In this document: positions 41,665 through 51,338 of the stretch, piece after piece | Position numbering within the stretch: the first letter of the stretch is position 1 | Layout: the number at the start of each line of letters is the position of its first letter | Origin: an uncultured Anaerolineaceae bacterium | GTDB lineage: Bacteria; Chloroflexota; Anaerolineae; Anaerolineales; Anaerolineaceae | NCBI GenBank assembly: GCA_938020565.1 | Contig: CALIHP010000003.1 | Location: 35,563-99,562, forward strand | Reading direction: 5' to 3' | DNA length: 64,000 nt | Made by a program: the position numbers and the translations under genes | The notes under the pieces: model-generated | What the model saw: only the letters and a program-made list of their open reading frames with translations | Databases searched by the model: none | What the model was told of the DNA's origin: nothing

Positions 41665-42732
41665 ATGTTTTTCCGTTACCCGATCGCAGATTTACATATT
41701 CACGCATTTTCGCCAGCCCAGGCGCAGGACGTTCTGGACATGGCGGACGAACTGCCATACGCCGCTTTTAATATCCTGAGCGCGACGTCTCTCGGCGCGC
41801 GTTTCACGGCGAATAATTTCCTGTCGGCCTGGATCAAGCTGAAATCCGCCGGACGCGGAACCGCTTTCGCCGGCTTTTACTATCCGGAAACGGGGCTTCC
41901 GAGCGCCGCCGACTTCCTCGACCAGGCGCGCCGGTTCTATGCGCTCGGCTTCGACGGGATCAAAATGATGGACGGGAAGCCGGGAATTCGCCGAAAAAAT
42001 AACGCCCCGCTCGACGACCCCGCTTATGACCCGATGTTCAGTTATCTTGAAGAGGTCGGTCTGCCGGTTGTGTATCATGTCAACGATCCGACAGAGTTCT
42101 GGGATTGGGAGCGAATGCCCGAATGGGCGAAAGCGATGGGCGATCGGGTCTTCTATGGAAACGGGCTGTATCCGACGAAGGAAGAAATCGAAGGCGAAGC
42201 GCTCCGGATCGCGGAGAAACATCCGGCGCTCAAGCTCATCTTCGCTCACTTTTTCTTCACCGCCGACGACCTCGAAAAAACGGTCAGGATTTTCGAAACC
42301 TACCCGAATATCCGCTACGATATTACGCCCGGGTGGGAAATGTTCGAGGGGTTCGCCGGCCGCAGGGACGACTGGATCGCTTTTTTCGACAAATACAAAT
42401 CGCGTATTTTCTTCGGAACCGATACGACCTCGGACCACTGGCGCGTAACGATCGAGAACCTGCGCCGCGTTCTTGAAACCGACGATCGGTTCGTCTCTTT
42501 CGAAGAGAGCTGCCATGGGCTGAACCTGAGCGAGGAAACGCTGAGGAGGCTGTACCTCGGAAATTTCCGCGACCTCCTTCCCGGTCCGCCGCGAAAGATG
42601 AACGTCGACGACTTATCAGAAGAGATGAATCGGCTGAAGAAAGGCGGGCTCCGTCCGGAGGTCCGCGCCGAACTGGACGAATACGGCGCAATGCTGGCCG
42701 CGCTCCGCGAACCCGAAAGGAGAGAAGCTTAA
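41665..42732 (+). CDS. Amidohydrolase-family (Amidohydro_2-like) protein
   Basis: A 355-residue TIM-barrel metal-dependent hydrolase. Metal-site elements are visible: IADLHIHAFS (residues 7-16), FDGIKMMDG, VVYHVNDP, LIFAHFF and FFGTDTTSDHW near residue 250. Members hydrolyse lactones, amides or decarboxylate acids; the Amidohydro_2 branch is common in sugar-acid and aromatic-acid breakdown. It is the first gene after the operator-bearing promoter, one base from the GH4 gene, so its substrate is probably formed in the same sugar route. Confidence 0.78.
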   Translation: MFFRYPIADLHIHAFSPAQAQDVLDMADELPYAAFNILSATSLGARFTANNFLSAWIKLKSAGRGTAFAGFYYPETGLPSAADFLDQARRFYALGFDGIKMMDGKPGIRRKNNAPLDDPAYDPMFSYLEEVGLPVVYHVNDPTEFWDWERMPEWAKAMGDRVFYGNGLYPTKEEIEGEALRIAEKHPALKLIFAHFFFTADDLEKTVRIFETYPNIRYDITPGWEMFEGFAGRRDDWIAFFDKYKSRIFFGTDTTSDHWRVTIENLRRVLETDDRFVSFEESCHGLNLSEETLRRLYLGNFRDLLPGPPRKMNVDDLSEEMNRLKKGGLRPEVRAELDEYGAMLAALREPERREA

Positions 42733-42733
42733 G

Positions 42734-44095
42734 ATGAAACTGACGATCATCGGCGGAGGAGGCGTCCGCAGTCTTTTTCTCGCGAAATCTGTCGCGAGTC
42801 AGGCCGAAGCTTTGGGAATCGACCGGCTTGTCCTGATGGATACCGATCCGACAAAGCTGAAAATCTACGGAGGGCTGGCGCGGGATACCGCGAACTTTCT
42901 GGAACCGTCGCTGCGGATTGAGCTGACGGAAGACGCAAATAAGGCGCTTACCGACGCCGACGCCGTCATCACGACGATCCGCGCCGGCGGGGACGAGCTG
43001 CGCGTTGAAGACGAGAAAATCGTTGAAGAGCTCGACCTCCTTCCGCAGGAAACGACCGGAGCCTGCGGGTTTGCGTTCGCGATGCGTTCGATTCCGGCGC
43101 TGGTCCGCTACTGCGAGCTGACGCGGCGGGTAGCCAAAAAGGGCGCGCCGATTTTTAACTTTACCAATCCGGCCGGGCTGGTCACGCAGGCGCTCCAGGA
43201 TCGCGGCTATGAATCCGCGCTCGGGATCTGCGACGCGCCGACGTCGCTGTTCGGTCAGATCGCAAAAATGGAAAATGTTCCGTCCGTTGCGGTCGACGCG
43301 GAATGCTTCGGCTTGAATCATCTTTCCTGGTTCCGTTCGGTAAGGATCCAGGGTGAAGATCGGACGCAGCGGCTCCTTCACGACCCGCGATTGTACCGCG
43401 AAACCGACATGAAATTTTTCGAACCCGCGCTGGTCCAGCCGTATGGGGCACTGTTCAACGAGTACCTCTACTACTATTACTACCGGGAACAGGCAGTCGC
43501 GAATATCCGGCGGGCGGGAACAACGCGCGGACGCCAGATCATGGAAATCAACCGCGCAATGACCGCCGCGTTCCAGGAAAGCGCCGCGCAGTCGATCGAA
43601 GAGCGGCTCGCGATTTTTGAAACGTACTACGGACAGCGCGAAAACGCGTACATGGCGGCGGAAACGGGAAAGAAACGAAATCAGGAATATCGGTTAGACT
43701 TAAACGCCGCGGAAGACGGCGGATACGCGGGCGTCGCGCTGCGATATCTGCGAATCCGCCAGACAGGAAAACCGGGGCGAATGATCTTATCTGTCCGAAA
43801 CCGCGACGCGATCCCGTTTCTCGAAGCGGACGACGTCGCCGAATTGAGCTGCACGATCGATCCGGACGGAACGGTCCGACCCGACCGCCTGATCGAACCG
43901 CTCCATCCGGTCGCGGAAGAGCTGATACGCCGGATGAAGCTGTATGAACGCTGTGCCGCGTCAGCGATCCTGAACCGCGATCGCGCGCTCGCCCGCGACG
44001 CCCTTCAGCTTCATCCGCTCATCGCGTCCTACAGCCTGGCCTCGCGGCTCGTCGACCGCTTCTGGGAAAAATACGAACGTTTTCTCGAAGAATAA
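42734..44095 (+). CDS. GH4-family glycosidase
   Basis: A 453-residue NAD- and Mn-dependent glycosidase family member. It starts TIIGGGGVRSLFL (dinucleotide loop, residues 4-16), then FNFTNPAGLVTQAL, the metal Cys in LGICDAP and the metal His in GLNHLSWFRS, all at GH4 positions. The mechanism passes through a 3-keto sugar. Most characterised relatives act on 6-phospho-glucosides, but the lack of a PTS here leaves the phosphorylated substrate open: the linked PfkB kinase might make it. It is cytosolic and lies in the LacI-controlled operon. Confidence 0.88.
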   Translation: MKLTIIGGGGVRSLFLAKSVASQAEALGIDRLVLMDTDPTKLKIYGGLARDTANFLEPSLRIELTEDANKALTDADAVITTIRAGGDELRVEDEKIVEELDLLPQETTGACGFAFAMRSIPALVRYCELTRRVAKKGAPIFNFTNPAGLVTQALQDRGYESALGICDAPTSLFGQIAKMENVPSVAVDAECFGLNHLSWFRSVRIQGEDRTQRLLHDPRLYRETDMKFFEPALVQPYGALFNEYLYYYYYREQAVANIRRAGTTRGRQIMEINRAMTAAFQESAAQSIEERLAIFETYYGQRENAYMAAETGKKRNQEYRLDLNAAEDGGYAGVALRYLRIRQTGKPGRMILSVRNRDAIPFLEADDVAELSCTIDPDGTVRPDRLIEPLHPVAEELIRRMKLYERCAASAILNRDRALARDALQLHPLIASYSLASRLVDRFWEKYERFLEE

Positions 44096-44132
44096 CCTGA
44101 ACGCCGGAGGCTCTCCGGCTTGAAAGTGAGAA

Positions 44133-45083
44133 ATGATGGAAGATTTCGTCGCCGCCGTAGCGCGAACCAATGTCGATTTGCTTTTTGATCGGGTTTCCTC
44201 GCTTCCGAACGAGGGAGAAGAACGCTACGCTGAAGGATTCGCAATGGAGCTCGGAGGAGGCCCGATCGCCACGCTGATTCACCTGCAGCGCCTGGGCATC
44301 GCAACCCGTATCGCGAGTTATTTCGGCGGCGATTCTTTTTCCGCTTTTGCGCTGCGCGAGCTGGAACGCATGGGCGCGCCGTCCGTCACGAATCTATACG
44401 AAGGAAGCGCGATTCCGGTCAATATTTCCGCCGCAATCCTGACGCCCGCCGACCGAACCTTCGTCTCCTATACCGGTCTCGACGGTGGGAACCGTCATGA
44501 AGCCAGCGACGCCGAGCTGGACCGGGCGTACACTGCCCTGAGGGGAGCGAAGCTTGTCGCCATGCAGCCAGGTTATCTGGAGCTGTACCGAAAACTCAGG
44601 CAGGAAGGAACACGATTCGTCTTCGATATCGGATGGGAAGAAGACCTCGGCTTCCGAAAATACGCCGAATACCTGAAACTCGCCGATATCTTCACGCCCA
44701 ACGAGAAAGAGGCCGCCCAGATCGCCGGAACGGACGATCCGGAAAAAGCGCTGGCGCATCTTTCGGAGACGTTCGCCTGTCCGATCCTGACGCTGAGCCG
44801 GAAAGGATGCCTTTTTCGGGCGGATGGGAAAACGTTCCTCGCCCCGCCGATCGATCAGGGGCCCTGCGTCGACGCGACCGGCGCGGGGGACGCCTTTCTC
44901 GCCGGACTGATTTACGGAATTCTGAGCGACGCTCCACTTTATCGCGCGATTACATACGCGAATATCCTTGGAGGAAACGCGGTGACCGCGCTCGGCTGCC
45001 TGACGGCGACGATGACGCGCGAGCGGCTAACCGCCTTAGCCGACGCGCATGAAGGCGACATTCAGCTGTATACTCATTCCTGA
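44133..45083 (+). CDS. PfkB-family carbohydrate kinase
   Basis: A 316-residue ribokinase-like kinase. The N-terminal substrate region has FAMELGGGPIATLIHLQRLG (about residues 36-55), and the C-terminal PfkB signature is DATGAGDAFLAGL (about residues 247-259) with the catalytic Asp after GAG. It phosphorylates a sugar or sugar acid, the identity of which is unknown. Two adjacent ATGs (44133 and 44136) are possible starts. The gene end overlaps the convergent GT39 gene by 10 bp, so no terminator separates them. Confidence 0.9.
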   Translation: MMEDFVAAVARTNVDLLFDRVSSLPNEGEERYAEGFAMELGGGPIATLIHLQRLGIATRIASYFGGDSFSAFALRELERMGAPSVTNLYEGSAIPVNISAAILTPADRTFVSYTGLDGGNRHEASDAELDRAYTALRGAKLVAMQPGYLELYRKLRQEGTRFVFDIGWEEDLGFRKYAEYLKLADIFTPNEKEAAQIAGTDDPEKALAHLSETFACPILTLSRKGCLFRADGKTFLAPPIDQGPCVDATGAGDAFLAGLIYGILSDAPLYRAITYANILGGNAVTALGCLTATMTRERLTALADAHEGDIQLYTHS

Positions 45084-47059
45084 TCCACGCGCTCAAAAAC
45101 CCCGTACGCGTCGTTCATCCCCGGATTCAGGATTTCCCGGAACCGGTACCGCTCGCAAAGGAACGGAAACGCGAGCGCTTCGCCCGGAACCGTCGCTAAA
45201 TCCGCGGCGCAGAACCCTTCTTCATTAAACGGGACCCGCGCCATTCGCTGGTCCGGGATGAAAACGATCCACTTCGGTGGATCGGCGCGCACCTCTGTCA
45301 GGAACGTCTCCCATCGTCCCGTTCCCATCCGCGCCGAAAAATCGTACAGCGATTTCACGATAAAATAGCGCGACGGCGCCCTTCGCCCGCTCAGCAGGTA
45401 CGGAGCGGCGCTCCCGCCCCAGATCAGGACCTTATCCTCAACATCCGTATTTTCTCGCAGGAAATCGCCCGTTTTCGTCATCGCCGACGGGTTCCGCGAC
45501 GCGTAATTTTCGCCGAGAATCGGGAAAACCGGCAAGCTCATCAGAAGAAGGAAGAACCCGGTTCCGATCGCCAGACGGCGCGCTGAAAGGAGGAAACGCC
45601 CGGAGCTCCAACGCCAGATATCCATCATCAACGCCGCGCTCAGAACGAGATAAGCGGGGACCATCGGGATAAAATAATGCTGATAATTCATCCCCGACAG
45701 TCCGGCTAAAACGACCTCGAACGGCAGCGCTGCGGCGGCCCACACAGTCAACCACTCTTCCCGGATACAGCGGTTGATTTCTCCACGGCGTACCGATCGA
45801 ACGATTTTCATCAGCGCAGCGAACCATCCGATCAAGCCGAAGCCAAAGAACGGCGACAACGCCGGCAAAAAAGTCAGCGTCGTCCATCCGGTCGCCCAAC
45901 GCGGCTCGCCGCTGCGCGCGGTGTAAATAAAATTATACGTATAGCTGCCATACAGGTAATCGTGCAGCGCGCCCTGCGCGGCGAAATAAACGATCCAAAA
46001 CAGATTTACGCAGATAAATCCGGCCAGGAGACACGCTCCGACCTTCGCGATCCGTTTAAGCCGATCTGGGATGCAGGAAGCCTCATCCAATCCAATTTCG
46101 AAAACGACGGTCAGCCCGATCCCCAGCCACGCCCCGATCAACGACTGCTTTAAAGAGAACGCCAGCCCCATCAGCAAACCGGACGCAAACCAAAGTCCGG
46201 CTTTCGAGCGTCGCCCGGGGTCAACCGCTAACACGAGCGCCGCAGACTGGAACAGCAGCGCAAATTCTTCCGTATAATTTCCAAAATCAAGAAGACGAGC
46301 CAGGTGCAGCGTGCCAAAGAAGATCGCCCCCACGGCGATCCAGTCGCCGTACGCCCCGCGGATCAACCGAAACAGCATCAGCAACGCGCCCGTCAGGAAT
46401 ACCGCTTCCAACAGCCAGATACCCATCAGATTTCCGCCCGCGAGCGTCAGCCCCAACGCGTTCAGATAAAAGATCAGCGGCGGTTTATGGTCCCATGCGT
46501 CGACATAGGGCAAGCCACCCGATCGGATCCGTTCGCCAATATACGCGAAAATCGAAAAATCATGCGACGGGTAATAATTCCGCCGGAGCGGGAAGTACGC
46601 CGCGATCACGATCGCCAGCGCGGAAAGCGCGATCCAGCGCAGCCAGACGTTCCGCCCCCCGGCCCAGATCGATCGAAGCGCCCGACCATCCTGCCTCGCG
46701 ATCCAGATCACGGACTGAACCAGGATCAACGCCATGAAAAGCAAAACGGGAAAAGCCGCCCGTAAGTAAGCAGCCGCGCGATCCAAACCGGGATGATCAT
46801 AATAAAATGCCGACGCGGCCGCCGCCCCGATCAGGAGCAGCGCCGCGCCCTGCGCGCGGACGAGCCAGTCCGCCGGAACCCGCCGCAGGCGCAGGGCCGC
46901 AGGGACCGCCGACGCTCCGACTCCGACGACAAGCGCCGCGAACAGGACCCGAAGCGCAGTCACGCGCCCGCCGCCGAGCCAGAACAACGCAAAAACTGCC
47001 GCCAATCCTTCAGCCGCGGCGATTCCGACAAATCGCTTCACATTCCGGCGCCCGCTCAA
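45074..47059 (-). CDS. GT39-like membrane glycosyltransferase
   Basis: A 661-residue GT-C enzyme with about twelve hydrophobic segments. Near residue 160 the catalytic loop YYPSHDFSIFAYIGERI, then LPYVDAWDHKPPLIFYLNAL, is typical of the ArnT/PMT group: an acidic residue after the first helices and the WDHKPP motif. A soluble C-terminal tail (from about residue 530) follows. It is the last gene of the surface-glycan cluster and could transfer a sugar from a polyprenyl carrier onto the glycan or a protein. The start is unsure: TTG 47059 or GTG 47041. Confidence 0.82.
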   Translation of the reverse strand: MSGRRNVKRFVGIAAAEGLAAVFALFWLGGGRVTALRVLFAALVVGVGASAVPAALRLRRVPADWLVRAQGAALLLIGAAAASAFYYDHPGLDRAAAYLRAAFPVLLFMALILVQSVIWIARQDGRALRSIWAGGRNVWLRWIALSALAIVIAAYFPLRRNYYPSHDFSIFAYIGERIRSGGLPYVDAWDHKPPLIFYLNALGLTLAGGNLMGIWLLEAVFLTGALLMLFRLIRGAYGDWIAVGAIFFGTLHLARLLDFGNYTEEFALLFQSAALVLAVDPGRRSKAGLWFASGLLMGLAFSLKQSLIGAWLGIGLTVVFEIGLDEASCIPDRLKRIAKVGACLLAGFICVNLFWIVYFAAQGALHDYLYGSYTYNFIYTARSGEPRWATGWTTLTFLPALSPFFGFGLIGWFAALMKIVRSVRRGEINRCIREEWLTVWAAAALPFEVVLAGLSGMNYQHYFIPMVPAYLVLSAALMMDIWRWSSGRFLLSARRLAIGTGFFLLLMSLPVFPILGENYASRNPSAMTKTGDFLRENTDVEDKVLIWGGSAAPYLLSGRRAPSRYFIVKSLYDFSARMGTGRWETFLTEVRADPPKWIVFIPDQRMARVPFNEEGFCAADLATVPGEALAFPFLCERYRFREILNPGMNDAYGVFERVDQE

Positions 47060-47064
47060 AAACT

Positions 47065-48603
47065 TTACGACGCGTCCGCGTCGATCGGGTCGAACTGATA
47101 AATCGGGCGGGAATGCGTCGTCGCCGCTTCAGCGCGATCCGCAAAATACGACCCCACGCGCCAGCCCGACGTTCCGTCCGTAAAAGCGCATTCCGCTTTA
47201 ACGAACGCGTCCCGCTCCGCCGCGTCGGTCTCCGGATCCGACAGATATAAATTCAGCGCCTCGCGCAGCTCCGCTTCGCTGGATGCGACGCGGCCGGCTC
47301 TCGCGGCACGGAATCGTTCATGCGTCGGCCATTCGCCAATTTCCGACAGCTTCAAATCAAACTTTCCCGGCGTGTCCCAGCCGTTCGGCGCGTCGATACA
47401 GACGGCGATGATCGGCCGGCGATGAATCGCGGTTTCAACGATCATCGTCGAATACACCGTGCAGAAGACATCCGACCAGGCCATCATCGACGCCTTCTCC
47501 GGCATGTCCTCGCCGGAATAGAAACCCAAATCCCCGCCCAGCGCAACCGGCTCAACGAGATGAACCAGCGGATTATCGGCGATCAGCGCGCGAATCCGGT
47601 TCGCTTCTTTTTCGAAAAGCGATCCGGGAATAAAATGATTCGGATGCAGCCGGATCAGCAGCTGCGTCGGTTCGCTCAGCGATCCATCGCTGACCAGCCG
47701 GACCAGCGCTTCAATATCCTGATAATTCGGCGAAAAGCTCACGAACGAGCAGGCGAACGAAATCAGTTTCCGCCGCAAGTCCAGCCCATGCAGCGCGAAA
47801 TATTCCTCGCGGCTCATCAGCCATTCCTTCCGGAAATAACCGTCATACGTCGGGATCCCGCCGACGTTGACCCGCTCCGGGAGCCAATCCGCCCCATCGG
47901 TCAGTTCGGTCTTCTGAATCTCGGACCAGGCGTTGGCCCATTGAACCGGAGCGCCGGGGAGCCGGTACGAAGAAGGGTTATCCCAGCCGATCACGGCATA
48001 CGCGGTTTCAATTCCACGCGCCGCCGCCTCCCGAAGCAGGTAGCGATCCAACCGCCAGCCAGCCGTGCCCGCGATCACCAGAGACGGCTCGTATCGGTCG
48101 AACAGATCGCCATAGATCGCCGGCGTATATTTCATCTGCTGCCGGACATGCCGCTTCCGCAGCCAGCCCCATTTCCGCATCAGCGCCACTTTCGCACGGA
48201 CCGACGGCAGGATCAGTTTCCCCCCGCGCGACGTCTCGAACGCCATCTGGCGCATGTGACTGTCGATCGCGTTCGTATTGACCCGGTCGGACCCGCCCAT
48301 CCAGCGGATAAAATGGTTCCAGTATTGAATTCGATGATCCTTGTTATGGCTATACGCTTTCGCCTGATCAAGCCGCAGGCCTTCGAAGAACAAATTCTCG
48401 TCTTCAAATTTTTCGCGTATCTTGTCCACAACGCCGTCGTCCGTTAAAATAACGACGCGAAATCCTCTGTCTGAAATCGTCCGCACGACGTCCGTTTGCA
48501 GGAAGTATACGATCGCCAGTCCATGATCGGCGCAAATAAAAACCGTCCGCTGCGGCGGTCGGGACGTCCCCGGGCCTGATCGCGGTGTGTTAATCGTCGT
48601 CAT
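47065..48603 (-). CDS. Probable surface-carbohydrate biosynthesis protein (GT-B-like)
   Basis: A 512-residue soluble protein without signal or membrane segment. The first half has FICADHGLAIVYFLQTDVV and a Rossmann-like pattern; the second has LLIRLHPNHF and, near residue 395, CTVYSTMIVETAIHRRPIIAV, the arrangement of a donor-binding site in GT-B enzymes such as CDP-glycerol transferases and capsule-type Kdo transferases. I do not recognise an exact family. Position between a GT2 enzyme and a GT39 enzyme supports a role in making the surface glycan. Confidence 0.65.
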   Translation of the reverse strand: MTTINTPRSGPGTSRPPQRTVFICADHGLAIVYFLQTDVVRTISDRGFRVVILTDDGVVDKIREKFEDENLFFEGLRLDQAKAYSHNKDHRIQYWNHFIRWMGGSDRVNTNAIDSHMRQMAFETSRGGKLILPSVRAKVALMRKWGWLRKRHVRQQMKYTPAIYGDLFDRYEPSLVIAGTAGWRLDRYLLREAAARGIETAYAVIGWDNPSSYRLPGAPVQWANAWSEIQKTELTDGADWLPERVNVGGIPTYDGYFRKEWLMSREEYFALHGLDLRRKLISFACSFVSFSPNYQDIEALVRLVSDGSLSEPTQLLIRLHPNHFIPGSLFEKEANRIRALIADNPLVHLVEPVALGGDLGFYSGEDMPEKASMMAWSDVFCTVYSTMIVETAIHRRPIIAVCIDAPNGWDTPGKFDLKLSEIGEWPTHERFRAARAGRVASSEAELREALNLYLSDPETDAAERDAFVKAECAFTDGTSGWRVGSYFADRAEAATTHSRPIYQFDPIDADAS

Positions 48604-48631
48604 TTCGTCAAAAAACCTCCCCTGCCAGGAC

Positions 48632-49579
48632 TCAATCCTGCCCGTAATACAATTTGAAAATCCGGTTGTAGACCGCCAGAAGCAATTTCCTGACCGGCGT
48701 CCATTCCTTCCACCGGAACGGCGTTTTGCGCTCCGGCGCGGGAGACTTCTCGCGCGCCGACAGCGTATTGCTCAGGTTCATCGCATACGGTTCGAGCGGC
48801 ATCAGGCGTAAATATCCCGCCTCGTTCATGCGCTGGTCCAGCTGCTTAACCTGTCCCATCGGCCGCGACATCTCGAACGGCAGGAACTCGCGCAGGACCG
48901 ATTTATACGCTGTGAATTGCCAGTGCGACGCCCCGGCGAGCGCAGTCAGCCCGTTATACGTAAGCTTCTGGTCGGTCGAACGCTCGTAATGCGCCCGGAT
49001 TTCGTCCTCCGACTGACCCAGGCTCAGGTCGAATTCGCGGAACGTCGAATACGCGATAAAATCGCCCGATTCAAGCGCCGCGCCCTCCGTCTCCCGCGCC
49101 CAGACTTCCGTCCGATCGTAATACGACGGGTTGGTTCGGAACGGCCGTGCGGTAACCATTCCAACGTTCGGGAACCCTTCTAAGAGCCGGAGCGACTCCC
49201 GAAGCCATCCCGCCGAAAACAGCGCGTCGTTATCCGTGTACGCGATAATTTCCCCCGGCGCGGCGCTGAAAATAACGTTCCAGGCGCCGCCTTTCCCGAG
49301 ATTCTTTTCCGACAGGATCAAATACTGAATCCTGCCCGCGTTCCGCTCCTCCGTCAGGTACGCGACCACCTCGGGACAGCTCCCGTTATCGAAGACCATC
49401 AGGTCATAGTCGACGTCCGCCGCGCCCTCGCGAATCGACCGCAGGCACGCGTCCAGAACCTTCGGCAGCTGCTCATAATAACCGCTCACGAACGGGATAT
49501 AGTTCAGGACCGCGACCGTGACCCGCGCCGGATGCGCGACGGTTTTGACGAACTTCGCCGGATTCTGCCCGAGACGCAT
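48632..49579 (-). CDS. GT2-family glycosyltransferase
   Basis: A 315-residue GT-A enzyme. The longer open frame upstream overlaps the next gene wholly, so the ATG at 49579, 2 bp after the neighbour's stop and with a purine-rich stretch before it, is chosen. Seen: VTVAVLNYIPFVSGYYEQLP at the start, DLMVFDNGS, LSEKNLGKGGAWNVIF and IIAYTDNDALFSAGWL, the last with the TDND form of the DxD metal motif (about residue 110). It adds one sugar to a growing surface glycan from a nucleotide-sugar donor. Confidence 0.85.
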   Translation of the reverse strand: MRLGQNPAKFVKTVAHPARVTVAVLNYIPFVSGYYEQLPKVLDACLRSIREGAADVDYDLMVFDNGSCPEVVAYLTEERNAGRIQYLILSEKNLGKGGAWNVIFSAAPGEIIAYTDNDALFSAGWLRESLRLLEGFPNVGMVTARPFRTNPSYYDRTEVWARETEGAALESGDFIAYSTFREFDLSLGQSEDEIRAHYERSTDQKLTYNGLTALAGASHWQFTAYKSVLREFLPFEMSRPMGQVKQLDQRMNEAGYLRLMPLEPYAMNLSNTLSAREKSPAPERKTPFRWKEWTPVRKLLLAVYNRIFKLYYGQD

Positions 49580-49581
49580 CT

Positions 49582-50523
49582 TTATTTCCGTTCCTTTCCA
49601 GACCGAAGCGCGCGGCCGATTTTCAGCCGCAGCTCCCGATACGCTTTGATCGGATGGAAAACCGCGAAAAAAACGTTCCCGAGCGCTCTTGAATTCAGCC
49701 GAATCAACGGAAAAATTTCGATCTCGCGAAAGAGCTTTTGCCAGCTGAACGGAAACGGTACAGGAACACACCCGTTCGTCAGGACATAATCGCAGTCGTT
49801 CAACGAGAAAATCGTGCGTTTTCCGCCGCCAATCTCAACGTTTTTTTCCGATTCCGGAAGGCGGTAATGCGACTGGCCGTTGGGAAGATGACCATAGTCG
49901 TGGTCCTGATGAATAATATCGATCGTCTCGGAGCAGTTAATCAATTTCCAACCGCTCCGCCGCGCCTCGTAAAACATCCAGTTATCCCAACCGGAACGCC
50001 CGATCGCAAAATCAGGAATGCGCTCGAAACAGGCGCGCGGGTAGATAAAATAATCGCTCCCACCGATCGGATGACGCCGGGCGCGCGTCCGGATCTCTTC
50101 CTTCAGCCGCGCTTCCCATCCCTCGGAAAACTCGATCGGCTCGCGCTGGTCAAGGTCCCATCGCTGACCCACAAGCAGGAATTTTTCCTCACGTTCGGCG
50201 ACCCGCTTCGCGACGTCGACGAATTCAGGGAAAAGGATAATATCGGCGTTCACGTAAGCCAGAAGCGGCGCGTCCGACGTTCGCCGCGCGATATCGAAAA
50301 TATCGCTCAGGAGCGGCGTCCCCGATTCGTTGCGCCTGACCTCCCCGACATAGCGGACGCCCAGCCTGTCCGCCGCCTCGCCCACGCCCGGATCGTCGCC
50401 GATCAGGACGATATCGACGTCGCGGCCCAACGCTTTCCAGGATCGGATCGCGTTCGTCTGGATCAGCGCGATATGCGTCCGGTCAAACCCCTTCGGAGAA
50501 ATAAAAATCGTCATCTCGCTCAT
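49582..50523 (-). CDS. Glycosyltransferase, GT-A-like
   Basis: A 313-residue soluble protein. The N-terminal half has the nucleotide-binding pattern IFISPKGFDRTHIALIQTNA and, near residue 92, YVNADIILFPEF, an NAD variant of the DxD metal motif. The next part, GGSDYFIYPRACFERIPDFA followed by GRSGWDNWM, resembles the acceptor side of glycosyltransferases found in capsule loci. It overlaps the SpsF-like gene by 4 bp, so it probably uses the sugar activated by that enzyme or a related one. Confidence 0.72.
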   Translation of the reverse strand: MSEMTIFISPKGFDRTHIALIQTNAIRSWKALGRDVDIVLIGDDPGVGEAADRLGVRYVGEVRRNESGTPLLSDIFDIARRTSDAPLLAYVNADIILFPEFVDVAKRVAEREEKFLLVGQRWDLDQREPIEFSEGWEARLKEEIRTRARRHPIGGSDYFIYPRACFERIPDFAIGRSGWDNWMFYEARRSGWKLINCSETIDIIHQDHDYGHLPNGQSHYRLPESEKNVEIGGGKRTIFSLNDCDYVLTNGCVPVPFPFSWQKLFREIEIFPLIRLNSRALGNVFFAVFHPIKAYRELRLKIGRALRSGKERK

Positions 50524-51287
50524 ACGTTTTTCCGGCTCCGTTCGTCGACCGCGTCGACGTTTTTCGCCTTCGTCAGGCGGTTCAGCTTCTCAATTTCAGG
50601 ATGCGCCTCGGCGAGCTTCAAAACGTCGAGCCAACCGATCGTCATTGGATCGGGGATCAGGCGGAACAGCGCCCGCATCATCGCCAGATCCTCCGGCGTG
50701 TCGACCGTCCAGCGATGATGGCCACAGTCGGGGTCATGATCCATAATGCGCACCCTGCATCTTCCCTCGGTATCATAAAACCAGGGCATCACATGCTCCC
50801 GTTCATACAGCGCCTCCGCTTCCCGAAACGCCCGCGTCAGCCACGCCATCGAAACGATTTCCTCGTCCAGCCCGATCGGATACGTCCGCCGCCAGGGGGG
50901 CGGCAGGCGGTTCGCGGCAAAATCCGCGTTCTCTTCCTCGTAAAAGCGGATCAGCGCATCGATCAGATCCGGATCGATCAGCGGACAATCGCCGGTCACG
51001 CGCACAATCCGATCCGCGCCGGATTCCAGCGCCGCATGATAAAACCGATCCAGAACATCGTATACCGAACCGCGGTAAAATCTGACCTGATTTGCACGCG
51101 CCCAATCGACAATCGGCTCATCCGCCGCGTCCGTCGTCGTAGCGACTATCAGCTCGTCGATCAGCCGCGCCCGTTTTCCGCGCTGAACCGCCCAATCCAG
51201 CATCGGCCGTCCCGCGATCTCTTCCAGGACCTTCCCGGGGAGCCGGCTCGATCCCATACGCGCCTGAATAATCAGCGTAGTTTTCAT
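50520..51287 (-). CDS. spsF: SpsF/NeuA-like cytidylyltransferase
   Basis: A 255-residue nucleotidyltransferase that activates a sugar acid to a CMP-sugar. Seen: the N-terminal IIQARMGSSRLPGKVL (residues 6-21), ATTTDAADEPIVDW and VRVTGDCPLIDPDLID with the metal-binding Asp near residues 97-103, as in SpsF and pseudaminate cytidylyltransferases. It is linked with a NeuB-like synthase 1.2 kb upstream, the expected pair: one makes a nonulosonate, the other makes its CMP form. The N-terminal end matches SpsF better than NeuA. Confidence 0.86.
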   Translation of the reverse strand: MKTTLIIQARMGSSRLPGKVLEEIAGRPMLDWAVQRGKRARLIDELIVATTTDAADEPIVDWARANQVRFYRGSVYDVLDRFYHAALESGADRIVRVTGDCPLIDPDLIDALIRFYEEENADFAANRLPPPWRRTYPIGLDEEIVSMAWLTRAFREAEALYEREHVMPWFYDTEGRCRVRIMDHDPDCGHHRWTVDTPEDLAMMRALFRLIPDPMTIGWLDVLKLAEAHPEIEKLNRLTKAKNVDAVDERSRKNV

Positions 51288-51338
51288 TTTAAATCCGCTT
51301 ATCCTCGCTGTTTTCCATGATTCGTCCTGACGCCGTCT

